From positions 1-39,643 of the forward strand of contig WRIU01000014.1 of the NCBI GenBank assembly GCA_009782565.1: DNA of 39,643 nucleotides, in the 5' to 3' direction. The number at the start of each line of letters is the position of its first letter. Position 1 is the first letter of the stretch. This DNA comes from Betaproteobacteria bacterium (GTDB lineage Bacteria > Pseudomonadota > Gammaproteobacteria > Burkholderiales > Rhodocyclaceae). The notes under the pieces were generated by a model. The model worked only from the letters and a program-made list of their open reading frames with translations, searched no databases and was not told the origin of the DNA. Shown in pieces: positions 16,300-25,375 of the stretch. The position numbers were made by a program, and so were the translations under genes.

Positions 16300-16704
16300 G
16301 TGTTCGATCTTGGTTTTTCGGAACTCGTCGTCATCGCCGTCGTGCTGCTGGTGGTGGTCGGCCCTGAGCGCCTCCCCGGCGTAGCGCGCACTGCCGGACA
16401 TCTGTTCGGGCGGATGCAGCGTTACATCACGGATGTGAAAGCCGACATTCGGCGCGAAATGCAGCTCGACGAACTGAAAAAGTTGCAGGAGCAAACGCGG
16501 GCACTGGAGCAGTCTTTGCGCGAAGGGGTGGGAGCGATTCAGTCCGACGTGCAGGAAGCGTTGAGTTTGCCTGAAGCCGAGGTAGGCGGTGATATTGGAA
16601 CGCAAGATGGCGAGCAAGAACCGCAATCCGTACAGGAATCGGATGCGCCGATTCTAGCTGCGATAGTTCCAGACGCCCCCGCGAAGCCGGTAGATTCCGT
16701 ATGA
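16300..16704 (+). CDS. tatB: Sec-independent translocase subunit TatB
   Basis: The 134-residue protein begins with GTG at 16300. It has the TatB start MFDLGFSELVVIAVVLLVVV with the FSE motif, then the VGPERLPGVARTAG hinge and a long amphipathic helix containing ADIRREMQLDELKKLQEQ. With TatC it forms the receptor for twin-Arg signal peptides. Its last codons overlap the tatC start by 4 bases (ATGA). Confidence 0.94.
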   Translation: MFDLGFSELVVIAVVLLVVVGPERLPGVARTAGHLFGRMQRYITDVKADIRREMQLDELKKLQEQTRALEQSLREGVGAIQSDVQEALSLPEAEVGGDIGTQDGEQEPQSVQESDAPILAAIVPDAPAKPVDSV

Positions 16705-17510
16705 GCATCGAACAACAGGAAGAAAATTCCAGCCGACAAGAGAATTTCATTTCTCACCTGATCGAGTTGCGCTCCCGCCTGATGCGCTCCCTCGTCGCTG
16801 TGGGGCTGCTTTTCATTTGCCTGATGCCTTGGTCGAGCAACATTTATGATTTTCTCGCCAGCCCGTTGATGGCGACCTTGCCGCCCGGCGCGCACATGAT
16901 TGCGACTGGAGTGGTCACGCCGTTTTTCGTGCCGATCAAGGTGACGATGCTGGTGGCTTTCGTGTTGGCGCTTCCCTACGTGCTCTATCAGGCGTGGGCT
17001 TTCGTCGCTCCGGGGCTTTACGCGCACGAACGTCGCATGGCTTTACCCCTGGTTGCGGGAAGCGTGTTGCTTTTCTTTGCAGGCATGGCATTCTGCTATT
17101 TCTTCGTATTCCGCATGGCATTTCGCTTCATTGCCAGCTTTGCCCCCGAAAGCGTGCAACTGGCGCCGGACATCGAGCAATACCTGTCTTTCGTGTTGAC
17201 GATGTTTCTTGCTTTCGGCGTCACGTTTGAAGTGCCCATCGCCGTGATCCTGCTTGCCAAGGCGGGGGTCGTGTCAGTGGCGAAGCTGCGCGAAGTACGG
17301 CCTTACGTAATCGTCGGCGCGTTCATCGTCGCGGCCATCGTGACGCCGCCGGACGTAGTATCGCAAATCATGCTCGCGATCCCGATTTGCCTGTTGTACG
17401 AAGCGGGAGTCTTCATTGCCTCCGCCGTCTCGAAGGAACAGGAAGCCGCTGCCAAGCCGGAGAGCGTCGCCGTTGTGCCGATTGAACCGGGAGAGTCTGG
17501 CGGCGGGTAA
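16701..17510 (+). CDS. tatC: Sec-independent translocase subunit TatC
   Basis: The 269-residue protein has six transmembrane segments and TatC motifs: FISHLIELRSRLMRSLVAVG near the N terminus, the VTPFFVPIKV loop, ALPYVLYQAWAFVAPGLYAHE, and FGVTFEVPIAVILL with its conserved Glu. It binds twin-Arg signal peptides. It is the last gene of the his-hinT-tat run and converges with telA; no clear terminator is visible in the 80 bases between them. Confidence 0.96.
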   Translation: MSIEQQEENSSRQENFISHLIELRSRLMRSLVAVGLLFICLMPWSSNIYDFLASPLMATLPPGAHMIATGVVTPFFVPIKVTMLVAFVLALPYVLYQAWAFVAPGLYAHERRMALPLVAGSVLLFFAGMAFCYFFVFRMAFRFIASFAPESVQLAPDIEQYLSFVLTMFLAFGVTFEVPIAVILLAKAGVVSVAKLREVRPYVIVGAFIVAAIVTPPDVVSQIMLAIPICLLYEAGVFIASAVSKEQEAAAKPESVAVVPIEPGESGGG

Positions 17511-17590
17511 GCCTGCTTCTTGCCCGTATAAGGGGCGATTGCCCATCGTCTCCCAATCCGCCACATGCCCCTCATCCCGGATATTAAAAC

Positions 17591-18775
17591 TCAGCTTGGT
17601 TTGCGGGAAATATCCCTGATCTCAAGCAGCTTTGCTTTGAGCTCCGACTCGATCATGGCAAGCTCGTGCTCTGCGGCACGGCGCTTGTCTCGGCCTTCCT
17701 GCTGGATGTGGAGAACCTCGTCCAGGGTATTGATGAGTGATTGGTTGGTGTACTTGAGGGTCTCGATATCTACAATGCCACGTTCCGATTCCTTTGCCGC
17801 CTCGATGCTGCTCGTTTTCAAGGTGTCTGCGTTTTTTCGCAAAAGATCGTTGGTGATGTTCGTTACGGCTCGCTGAGCCTGGATGGCCTGGGAAGAATGA
17901 GCCAACCCCAGAGCCAATACCATCTGGTTTTTCCATAAAGGAATTGTATTCACGATAGAAGACTGGATTTTCTCTACCATGACGCTATCGTTTGCCTGGA
18001 CGAGCCGAATCTGCGGCCCCATCTGGATACAGATATTTCTGGTCAATTCAAGGTCATGGAGTTTCTTGTCAAAACGGTTGCATCTTTCGCTCAGATCACT
18101 GGCCGCCTGAGCATCCTCCGGTTTGTTCGTATTTCTGGCCTTTTCCTGCAAGGCGGGAAGTTCTGTTTCAAGAACATCCGACAGTTTTTCTCGACCGGCC
18201 AAAATATACATAGTCAGTTCTTTGTAATAAGACAAATTCATTTTGTACATACTGTCCAGCATCGCCACATCCTTGAGGAGCACCATTTTGTGACCCTCAA
18301 GGGAATCAACGATCTTATCGACATTCTTTTCTACAGAATCGTACTTGATTTTTAATTGCTGAAGTTTGTTGACGTTTTTCTTGAAAAATCCCAAGAAGCC
18401 CTTTGGTTGCTCATCCACATTGAAACCTTGAAGCTGAGAGACGAGACTGCCAATCATGTCACCTACCTCGTCCATCTCCTTGGTGCGGACATTGGCCAGC
18501 GCGCTCTCTGAAAATCCCAGCATCTTTTTCTGAGCGGCAACACCATACTGGAGCATCTGAGTGGAATTGGTAATGTCTATTTGCGCGACGAAACTGCGGA
18601 CTGCCGTTTTTTCTTCTTCTGTCAGGCTCCCTTCCAAATCAATGGGTTTAGGTTCGCCCGCTACGACAATGTCGTTGCTTTCCGGCATCAGAGTCAAGGT
18701 AGGCGCCGCCAGTTTTTCCAATTCGGAAAAATCATCCAGAACCAGCTTTGGGGTGGTGCTTTCGTTGGAACTCAT
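17591..18775 (-). CDS. telA: TelA-family toxic anion resistance protein
   Basis: The 394-residue protein is largely helical with long coiled-coil stretches and no membrane segment. It matches the TelA/KlaA/YaaN family: FLGFFKKNVNKLQQLKIKYD, the DVAMLDSMYKMNLSYYKEL segment, and LWKNQMVLALGLAHSSQAI near the C terminus. The family is named for tellurite resistance, but its biochemical role is unknown; it also takes part in envelope stress responses and often pairs with XpaC. The ATG at 18775 has GGGAG 9 bases upstream and is preferred over an in-frame GTG five codons earlier. The gene is AT-richer than the flanking flagellar and tat genes. Confidence 0.87.
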   Translation of the reverse strand: MSSNESTTPKLVLDDFSELEKLAAPTLTLMPESNDIVVAGEPKPIDLEGSLTEEEKTAVRSFVAQIDITNSTQMLQYGVAAQKKMLGFSESALANVRTKEMDEVGDMIGSLVSQLQGFNVDEQPKGFLGFFKKNVNKLQQLKIKYDSVEKNVDKIVDSLEGHKMVLLKDVAMLDSMYKMNLSYYKELTMYILAGREKLSDVLETELPALQEKARNTNKPEDAQAASDLSERCNRFDKKLHDLELTRNICIQMGPQIRLVQANDSVMVEKIQSSIVNTIPLWKNQMVLALGLAHSSQAIQAQRAVTNITNDLLRKNADTLKTSSIEAAKESERGIVDIETLKYTNQSLINTLDEVLHIQQEGRDKRRAAEHELAMIESELKAKLLEIRDISRKPS

Positions 18776-18877
18776 TGTTTGATCTCCCACGGTGTAAACA
18801 AAAACAGGTTTATTTTGTCATACTTGTATAATCAAAAAAATATACAGTATGAGCAATCATGGCCAAAGGAAATGCGT

Positions 18878-20032
18878 TTAACCATTGTTGTTGGACAAAA
18901 TTTCGTTTTGGTTAATCATATTTTCCATTACCGCAATATCGGCGGAAATGTCAATATTTTTATCCCGGTACAGATCATCCAGATGCTGACGGAAGGTGGA
19001 TAAGATGCCGTCCATGATACCTTCGATCTTCTGTATGGACTCCTTGATGTTGTCACCTTTGGTTGGCTGGCGGTTCAATTCCTCGTAATTGCGGAGCAAT
19101 TTGATGGCGGTAGGAAGATAATATGTTACAAACTGCCGGATTCGCTTTGCTTTTTCAGGTTGTTTCTTCACATAATCAAAAATTTGCCTGGTAATATCCA
19201 GTAACTCCCGGACGGTTTCCGCTAGTTTTTCGTTACCCAAGGTTTTATCCAGGTCGACAAGATGGCTAAAATGTGAAAGCCCTTCTCTAAGCAGATTATC
19301 CGTTTCTTCTATTCCGGTCTTTATGGCCTCAGGTTTATCTACCTTGACCGCGCACTGGCTGACCGTTATTTTCTTGGGAAAAGCCATCAAGCTCGCCAGG
19401 AGAGCCAGAATGGAAATGACTCCGGCGATGACGTAATCCTGCCAGGAACCAAGACCAGGATTAATTATATAGAGAAGCCAAATTACCGCGAAAAAGCCAA
19501 AACAGACCCGCGAGTGCCGAGTAGATTCACAGAAAGTAAAATCAGGATCCGCAAGAATTGTCCCTGAATTCTTTGCACCGTCCACAAGAATAAAAGTGGA
19601 ATCCGTTACGTCATAACCACTCCAGTAACGACCATTGAGAGATCTGCTCAAATCAACAAAAACATCAGAAGGAGTGCACCCGAGTTCTTCGGAAATCTGC
19701 TGGACAGTAACTGCCTCGGATTTGGGCATGATGACCTTTGCCAGCTTACGGTATTTGTCGTAGACGACGCAGCCCCGGATACCAAAACACAGCAACAGAA
19801 CGGACAACACCAAAAGCTGGAGAGAGGACAGCGACATCGTGCTGCCAATGAAACTTTCCGCAAGCCAGGAAATGAGATATATGACGGCAAACAGAAAACT
19901 CAAAACGCTGCCGCCGACAGCTTGAAAAACTGCGACCATAAATGAGGCAGAAGGGGGGCGATAACGCAAGTTCTTGATTTTCATACTCACATGAGTCCAT
20001 CCCTGCCAATACAGATGACGGTATTGTGCCAT
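18878..20032 (-). CDS. XpaC-like (5-bromo-4-chloroindolyl phosphate hydrolysis) membrane protein
   Basis: The 384-residue protein has two hydrophobic hairpins, at about residues 32-85 and 178-210. A roughly 170-residue helical cytoplasmic domain then follows, containing TDNLLREGLSHFSHL, KKQPEKAKRIRQFVTYYLPT and AIKLLRNYEELNRQ. That C-terminal block and its place directly upstream of telA match the XpaC family of Bacillus and many other bacteria. The function is unknown; the family name comes from a chromogenic phosphate assay. The start is uncertain: ATG 20032 or an internal ATG at 19984 (MKIKNLRYRP); neither has a good ribosome-binding site. It begins only 23 bases after the fliI stop, in the same direction. 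Confidence 0.72.
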   Translation of the reverse strand: MAQYRHLYWQGWTHVSMKIKNLRYRPPSASFMVAVFQAVGGSVLSFLFAVIYLISWLAESFIGSTMSLSSLQLLVLSVLLLCFGIRGCVVYDKYRKLAKVIMPKSEAVTVQQISEELGCTPSDVFVDLSRSLNGRYWSGYDVTDSTFILVDGAKNSGTILADPDFTFCESTRHSRVCFGFFAVIWLLYIINPGLGSWQDYVIAGVISILALLASLMAFPKKITVSQCAVKVDKPEAIKTGIEETDNLLREGLSHFSHLVDLDKTLGNEKLAETVRELLDITRQIFDYVKKQPEKAKRIRQFVTYYLPTAIKLLRNYEELNRQPTKGDNIKESIQKIEGIMDGILSTFRQHLDDLYRDKNIDISADIAVMENMINQNEILSNNNG

Positions 20033-20055
20033 TAAATTCAGGAATGAAACAATTT

Positions 20056-21489
20056 TTACTGGGCTCTTTGCGGCTCTAATGCAAAGAGCCCATCGAGTTT
20101 TTCGCGCGCGCCGGGATAGTCCTCGTGCTCTTCGATGCGCTGTTGCAGGTAGGCTTCTAATCGCGGATACATGCTGACGGCATTGTCGAGCAAGGGGTCA
20201 CCGCCGGGCTGATAAGCGCCGACGGCGATGAGGTCGCGCGAACGCTGGTAACGGGAAAAGAGTTGCTTAAACTGGCGTACACGGTCGAAATCTTCGTCAC
20301 TGATGAGGCCGTGCATGGCGCGCGAGATCGACTGCTCGATGTCGATGGCCGGGTAGTGGCCCTGGTCGGCGAGTGTGCGGGTCAGGACGATGTGGCCATC
20401 GAGAATGGCGCGTGCAGAGTCGGCGATGGGGTCTTGCTGGTCGTCGCCTTCCGCGAGTACGGTGTAGAAGGCGGTGATGGAGCCGCCGCCTTCCGGGCCG
20501 TTTCCAGCGCGTTCGACGAGTGCGGGCAGGAGGGCGAACACCGAGGGCGGATAACCGCGCGTGACCGGCGGCTCGCCGATGGCAAGCGCGATTTCACGCT
20601 GGGCCATCGCGTAACGGGTAAGGGAATCCATCACTAATAAAACCTGCTTGCCCTGGTCGCGGAAGTGCTCGGCAATACTCGTAGCGTAGGCCGCGCCTTG
20701 CAGGCGCATGAGGGGGCTGGTGTCCGCCGGGGCGGCGACGACGACGGAGCGTTTCAGCCCCTCTCCACCCAGGTTTTGTTCAATGAATTCCTTGACCTCG
20801 CGCCCCCGCTCGCCGATAAGCCCGACGACGATGAGATCGGCTCCGGTGTAGCGCGCCATCATGCCGATGAGCACGGATTTACCCACGCCGGAACCCGCGA
20901 AAAGCCCCAGGCGTTGCCCGCGTCCGACGGTCAGCAGCCCATTGATGGCACGGATGCCCACGTCGAGCGGGTCGCGGATGGTGGAACGGTTGAGCGGGTT
21001 GATCGGGCGGCCTTGCAGGGAGCGGGTTTCCTCGGTGTAAAGGGGGCCAAGCGAATCCAGCGGACGCCCCGCGCCATCGACGACCCGGCCCAGCAGGGCT
21101 TCGCCGACCGGCAGGTGTTTTGCGCGGTCGGAGGCTCGCCGCCGCGGCCTGACGCGTTGACCCGGTACGAGTTGAGGATAAATCGTCCCCACGGGCTGTA
21201 CCAGCGCGCCGGGGAAAAGGCCGAACACGTTGTCCGTGGGCATCATGAAAAGCTTTTCGCCGCTGAAACCGACAACCTCGGCTTCCACGATACCGCCGCC
21301 GGGAGCCGTGATCTGACAGCCGGAACCCAAAGGCAGTTTGAGCCCGGAGGCTTCCATCACCAGCCCGTTGATCCGGGTGAGCCGTCCCGCGTTCTGGAAT
21401 GGATTGACGGTATCGACCAGGCGGCGGGCGTCTTCCATGAAGGCTCGCCAGAGTTCGGCGTACTTCATCTTGGGCGCGGCAGGTTTCAT
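20056..21489 (-). CDS. fliI: Flagellum-specific ATP synthase FliI
   Basis: The 477-residue protein is an F1-beta-like ATPase that drives flagellar type III export. It has Walker [21 protein letters not shown], the [15 protein letters not shown] segment, Walker [19 protein letters not shown], and the export-ATPase segments [19 protein letters not shown] and [20 protein letters not shown]. The ATG overlaps the fliH stop by 4 bases. A perfect 11-base inverted repeat is formed by its last codons. Where fliJ would normally follow, xpaC-telA is found. Confidence 0.96.
   Translation of the reverse strand: MKPAAPKMKYAELWRAFMEDARRLVDTVNPFQNAGRLTRINGLVMEASGLKLPLGSGCQITAPGGGIVEAEVVGFSGEKLFMMPTDNVFGLFPGALVQPVGTIYPQLVPGQRVRPRRRASDRAKHLPVGEALLGRVVDGAGRPLDSLGPLYTEETRSLQGRPINPLNRSTIRDPLDVGIRAINGLLTVGRGQRLGLFAGSGVGKSVLIGMMARYTGADLIVVGLIGERGREVKEFIEQNLGGEGLKRSVVVAAPADTSPLMRLQGAAYATSIAEHFRDQGKQVLLVMDSLTRYAMAQREIALAIGEPPVTRGYPPSVFALLPALVERAGNGPEGGGSITAFYTVLAEGDDQQDPIADSARAILDGHIVLTRTLADQGHYPAIDIEQSISRAMHGLISDEDFDRVRQFKQLFSRYQRSRDLIAVGAYQPGGDPLLDNAVSMYPRLEAYLQQRIEEHEDYPGAREKLDGLFALEPQRAQ
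20061..20091. other. Perfect stem-loop within the last codons of fliI
   Basis: GGGCTCTTTGC at 20061-20071 is the exact complement of GCAAAGAGCCC at 20081-20091, with a 9-base loop. The stem encodes the last 11 or so residues of FliI on the minus strand. It is followed on that strand by AGTAAAAATTG rather than a U tract. It could protect the 3' end of the flagellar message or reduce readthrough into xpaC, but it is not a standard terminator. Confidence 0.45.
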
Positions 21490-22454
21490 TGCGAAGGCTC
21501 TGGGGGCGTGTCCGGAACAGCCGGAGTGGAGGATGCGGCATCTGCGGGTTCGGAGGCGGTTTGGGCGCTCCCTTTTGCGGAAGAGGCTCTTCCTCTTGTT
21601 TTTGCGGGTGTTTTATCACTCGCCCGCCGCGTTTTCGTCCTTCGGTCGCTTGCGGGAACCCATGCGGAATGCTCCCGGCCCAGGCTTTCAATCGCGCGCC
21701 GCCAGCGCGTTTCCATCGTAGCGTCGATCTGCGCCCCCGGCATTTCCACCCGGCAGCCGCCACGGGAAACGGTTTCATCCTCAATCAAAACGTGCCCCGC
21801 CTGTTCGAGAACTTCCTTGAGGTAGCTGTGGGCGAGCGCCATATCGTCCGGGTTGAGGTGAATCTGCGCGCGGGACTGGGGCAGGGTTTGCAACACGGCG
21901 CGAATGGCACTCACGACAGCTTCCGGTTCCACGGCCAGCGTGTGCTGGATGATCTTGCGGGCGAGTTCGACAGCAAACGACAGCAGTTCTTCGGCAATTT
22001 CGGCATCGAGTTTTGCAAGCGCCTGTTCGAGTTGCACAGTCAGTTCGTGCAACTGGCGGGCTTCGTTCTCGGCGGCAGCCCTGCCTTCCGAAAATCCGGC
22101 CTCGCGCCCTTCCCTGAAACCCTCTTCCCTGCCTTCGGCGTAGCCTTTCTCGCGCCCCTGGGTCAATCCTTCATCGAAGCCCTCATCAAAACCGTTGCGG
22201 CGCGCTTCTTCGTTGATTTGTTCGATTTCTTCCGCCGTAGGAAAAACCAGAGACACGACTTCTTCCTCAACCGGGTGCGGGGCGGTTTCCGGCAGCCCTT
22301 CCGTGGCGGGAGGCGAGGAAGCGGCGGGTTCAGGAACAGGCACGGGTTCTGGCTCGACCCCTGGGAGTGGAGGCGGTACGCCGAAATCCGGGGGTTCCCA
22401 TCGGCGATACGCGCCTACGGCCTGATGGCGCGCGAAGGAAGCGGTCTTGTTCAT
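21486..22454 (-). CDS. fliH: Flagellar assembly protein FliH
   Basis: The 322-residue protein is the FliI regulator and stator. The middle has the characteristic G-x3-G repeats of FliH, running from [20 protein letters not shown] through [17 protein letters not shown] (about residues 94-127), followed by the helical domain [19 protein letters not shown] and a C-terminal domain similar to the V-type stator. The N-terminal 75 residues are Pro/Glu-rich. The last 50 residues (after WVPASDRR) form a Lys/Ala/Ser/Pro-rich low-complexity tail not typical of the family. I take the ATG at 22454; a TTG two codons upstream is also in frame. It overlaps fliI and is separated from fliG by about 126 bases that hold the tandem 42-base repeat. 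Confidence 0.88.
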   Translation of the reverse strand: MNKTASFARHQAVGAYRRWEPPDFGVPPPLPGVEPEPVPVPEPAASSPPATEGLPETAPHPVEEEVVSLVFPTAEEIEQINEEARRNGFDEGFDEGLTQGREKGYAEGREEGFREGREAGFSEGRAAAENEARQLHELTVQLEQALAKLDAEIAEELLSFAVELARKIIQHTLAVEPEAVVSAIRAVLQTLPQSRAQIHLNPDDMALAHSYLKEVLEQAGHVLIEDETVSRGGCRVEMPGAQIDATMETRWRRAIESLGREHSAWVPASDRRTKTRRASDKTPAKTRGRASSAKGSAQTASEPADAASSTPAVPDTPPEPSQ

Positions 22455-22490
22455 AGCCAACGAGTAGAAGCCTCAACCCTACGGATACCC

Positions 22491-22574
22491 ATTCCCCTCC
22501 TTGGAGGGGTGGCGCGAAGCGACGGGGTGGTCATTCCCCTCCCTGGAGGGGTGCCCCGAAGGGGCGGGGTGGTC
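22491..22574. repeat. Tandem pair of 42-base palindromic repeats between fliG and fliH
   Basis: Two 42-base units lie head to tail (22491-22532 and 22533-22574). The first differs by one base from the unit inside terC (3343-3384). Both carry the CCCCTCC-YT-GGAGGGG hairpin. In the second unit the following small stem is GCCCCGAAGGGGC, where the first unit and the terC copy have GGCGCGAAGCGAC. One pair is flipped (G-C to C-G) and one mismatch is repaired, around a constant GAA loop. The array begins about 36 bases before the fliH start and ends 6 bases past the fliG stop. Confidence 0.88.
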
Positions 22575-22580
22575 ACGGCG

Positions 22581-23600
22581 TTAGACAAAGGCATCGTCGC
22601 CTCCTTTGCCGCCGAGGACGATGCGGCCTTCCTCGGAGAGCCGGTGGACGATCTTGAGGATTTCCTTCTGCTCGACTTCGACTTCCGAGAGGCGCACCGG
22701 GCCTTTGGCTTCGAGGTCTTCGCGCAGGATCTCGGCGGCGCGGCTCGACATGTTCTTGAAAATTTTCTCGCGCAGTTCGGGCGACGCGCCCTTGAGGGCG
22801 ACGATGAGCGAATCGGACTGGACTTCGCGCAGAACGGTCTGGATGCCACGGTCGTCGATTTCGAGCAGGTTCTCGAACACGAACATTTCGTCGAGGATTT
22901 TCTGCGCCAGGTCGGCGTCGTATTCGCGCACGTTGTCGAGAATGGCCGTTTCGGCAGCCGAACCCACGAAATTGAGAATCTCGGCAACATGGCGCACTCC
23001 GCCAAGGGCCGCTTTCTTGGCTGTTTGCGCGCCGGAAAGCATGGTGGTGAGAGATTCGTTGAGTTCTTTCAGAGCTTGCGGCTGTACGCCATTGAGCGTA
23101 GCGATTCTCAGTACCACGTCGTTGCGTAGGCGATCCGAAAAATGTTTGAGAATTTCCCCTGCCTGGTCGTAGCCGAGGTGGACGAGGATAGTGGCAATGA
23201 TCTGCGGGTGCTCGTTTTTGATCAGGTCAGCAGCGGTAGAGGCATCGAGCCATTTCAGGTTTTCGATCCCGGCGGTATCGGAACCTTGCAGCACACGGGC
23301 GATGAGGTTGGCTGCCCGTTCGTCCCCGAGCGCCTTGGTCAGCATCTCGCGGATTTGATCCTGGTCGGCGTGGACGGATGCGCCCTTGCTGAAATGGGAT
23401 TCAAGTTCGCCCAGGATGGGTTCGAGCCTGGAACGATCTTGTGCAGGCATGCTCGCCATTTTCATGCTGAGTTTCTGCACTTCGCGCGGGCCCAGGTGTT
23501 TGAGGATACCCGCCGCTTCATCGGTGCCGAGCGCGACGAGCAACAGGGCAGATTTTTCCAGCCCCTCTTCGGGCATGGCGGCTACAGGACTCGGACTCAC
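22581..23600 (-). CDS. fliG: Flagellar motor switch protein FliG
   Basis: The 339-residue protein is the C-ring subunit that binds FliF and the stator. Visible family segments are EKSALLLVALGTDEAAGILK at the N terminus, ENLKWLDASTAADLIKNEHP and QIIATILVHLGYDQAGEIL (middle domain), and LREVQSDSLIVALKGASPEL with the charged torque-helix region near MSSRAAEILREDLEAKGPVR. The best start is GTG 23600, which overlaps the fliF stop by 4 bases (GTGA). A longer frame adds 11 residues that are only the shadow of fliF. The 3' end is next to the 42-base repeats. Confidence 0.94.
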   Translation of the reverse strand: MSPSPVAAMPEEGLEKSALLLVALGTDEAAGILKHLGPREVQKLSMKMASMPAQDRSRLEPILGELESHFSKGASVHADQDQIREMLTKALGDERAANLIARVLQGSDTAGIENLKWLDASTAADLIKNEHPQIIATILVHLGYDQAGEILKHFSDRLRNDVVLRIATLNGVQPQALKELNESLTTMLSGAQTAKKAALGGVRHVAEILNFVGSAAETAILDNVREYDADLAQKILDEMFVFENLLEIDDRGIQTVLREVQSDSLIVALKGASPELREKIFKNMSSRAAEILREDLEAKGPVRLSEVEVEQKEILKIVHRLSEEGRIVLGGKGGDDAFV

Positions 23601-25375
23601 TTGTGGCCTCCTTCCTCGTTGACGCCAAGCCATTGATTGAGCAGTTCGGCGACACTCTTCGGGTCTTCTCTGGCGATCTGGCGAGCGCGTTCCAGCCGGG
23701 TATCGAACTCGTTGCCGCGCAGGGCAGCAACGGAGAGCACAACACTTTCGTCCCCTTCCGCGTATTTTCTTCCTTCCGCGCTTTCTTCTCTCTCCTCTTC
23801 GCCTTCTTCGCCCTTCTTGCCTTTCCTGTGTTTCTTGCCTTCCGCCAAACCGGGGGCTCGCTCCAGCGGCGTTGCGACGACGCGCAGCAGCGGGCGGATG
23901 ATCCCGAAGTACACAAAGAGGATGAGGATGAGCAGCCCCAGGTATTTGCCGCCCTCAATGCCTATCTCGATCATCTGCGGGTCTTTCCAGACAGGAAGTT
24001 GCTGATCGGGCATATCCGCAAACGGGCTGCTGGCAACGCTGATGGTGTCGCCGCGCGCATCGTTATAACCAACGGCATCACGAACGAGGTTGGTAATGCG
24101 GGTAATTTCGTCGTCGCTGATAGGCATGGGCTGCGCTTCTTCACCGGGTGGCTGCACAGCGCGATGGTTGATGACCACGGCAACCGATAGGCGCTTGATT
24201 TGCCCAAGCGATTGCTTGACGTGCTGGATGGTGCGGTCCAGTTCGTAGTTGATGACAGCCGCGCGGTTACTGGTTTGCGTTTTTCGCTCACCTCCCTGCG
24301 ACAACACAGGTGGAATGGTGATCGGTGCGATGGCCGGAACGGGAGGCTGGTTGGTGAGTGCGCCGGGGACGCCTTCCGGGCCTTCGTCGCGGCTTTGCTG
24401 CTCATTGGTTTGCTGGCTGCGAATGGCTTGTTCGGGAGCCGGGTTGGGACGGAAAGTTTCGGCTGTCTGCTCGACCTTGTTGAAGTCGATGTCTGCTGCG
24501 ACCTGGGCGCGGAAGTTGTCTTTGCCGTACATGGGGGTGAGGATGTTTTCGACACGGCGGATGAGCCCGGCTTCGACTTCTTCGACGTAGCGCAGTTGAG
24601 CAGGGTCCAACTCGGAGCGCCGCGTCGGGTCTTCGCCCGTGAGCAGGCTGCCGTTCTGATCGACGACGCTGACGCCGGAATCGTTCATCTTGGGGACGGA
24701 AGACGACACCAGATGCACGATACCGGCAATCTGTTTTTCATCCAGCGTCCGGCCTGGGCGCAGTTGCACCATGACCGAGGCAGTCGGTTTCTGGTCGTCG
24801 CGCAAGAAGGAGGTTTGCTTGGGCATCGCCAGATGCACACGGGCCGCCGTCACGGAAGCAAGCGACTGGATGGTGCGCGCGAGTTCGCCTTCCAGGGCGC
24901 GCTGGTAATTGACTTGTTCATTGAATTGCGAGACGCCGAGTTTTTGAGTGTCCATCAACTCGAAGCCGACCAGCCCGCCCTTGGGCAGTCCCGCAGCCGC
25001 CAGCCGCAGACGGGTTTCATAAACGATGCCTGCGGGCACGAGGATGGAACGGCCATCGCTGGAGATGCTGAAGGGGACGTTCTGTTGCTGGAGGGTGTTA
25101 ATGATTTCGCCGCCGTCCTGATCATCGAAATTGGTAAACAGCACTGCCTGATTGCTGGGGCGGCTCCATAGCGCGATTCCGACGATAAGAGAGATGACCA
25201 GCGCAAGGGCGACGATGGCGGCAATGCGTTGCCGTTGGTCGAGCGCCCTGATGCTGGAAAGCGCCTGTTGCAAGCGCCCGCGCGGGGAACCCGGAGGAAA
25301 TGCGGGCGCCCTGGGCGGCATGTCGGAAACGCTGTCGGCGGCAATGTCGTCTGCGGTGTTTTCGGCGGCGGCCAT
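23597..25375 (-). CDS. fliF: Flagellar MS-ring protein FliF
   Basis: The 592-residue protein has two transmembrane helices, at about residues 50-70 (IAAIVALALVISLIVGIALW) and 470-490 (LGLLILILFVYFGIIRPLL), around the periplasmic ring-building domains. Family segments are VLFTNFDDQDGGEIINTL, VNYQRALEGELARTIQSL and ARVHLAMPKQTSFLRD. The C-terminal end (FDTRLERARQIAREDPKSVA) is the FliG-binding region. Between the second helix and this region lies a Lys/Glu/Gly-rich low-complexity insert of about 30 residues (around 23755-23845). It is the first gene of fliFGHI and is divergent from fleS with about 180 bases between them. No convincing sigma-54 site was found on the minus strand there. Confidence 0.96.
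   Translation of the reverse strand: MAAAENTADDIAADSVSDMPPRAPAFPPGSPRGRLQQALSSIRALDQRQRIAAIVALALVISLIVGIALWSRPSNQAVLFTNFDDQDGGEIINTLQQQNVPFSISSDGRSILVPAGIVYETRLRLAAAGLPKGGLVGFELMDTQKLGVSQFNEQVNYQRALEGELARTIQSLASVTAARVHLAMPKQTSFLRDDQKPTASVMVQLRPGRTLDEKQIAGIVHLVSSSVPKMNDSGVSVVDQNGSLLTGEDPTRRSELDPAQLRYVEEVEAGLIRRVENILTPMYGKDNFRAQVAADIDFNKVEQTAETFRPNPAPEQAIRSQQTNEQQSRDEGPEGVPGALTNQPPVPAIAPITIPPVLSQGGERKTQTSNRAAVINYELDRTIQHVKQSLGQIKRLSVAVVINHRAVQPPGEEAQPMPISDDEITRITNLVRDAVGYNDARGDTISVASSPFADMPDQQLPVWKDPQMIEIGIEGGKYLGLLILILFVYFGIIRPLLRVVATPLERAPGLAEGKKHRKGKKGEEGEEEREESAEGRKYAEGDESVVLSVAALRGNEFDTRLERARQIAREDPKSVAELLNQWLGVNEEGGHK

Noticed and set aside
17511-17590. A terminator between tatC and telA
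   Set aside because: Only a 4-base GGGC/GCCC stem without a U tract could be found.
17591-20032. telA-xpaC as a toxin-antitoxin or phage-defence pair
   Set aside because: Both match known families with no nuclease, toxin or defence motif; only their placement is unusual.
21489-23129. A 546-codon open frame on the plus strand opposite fliH and fliG
   Set aside because: It is antisense to two well-recognised flagellar genes, has no family-like motifs or ribosome-binding site, and arises from GC-rich codon bias.
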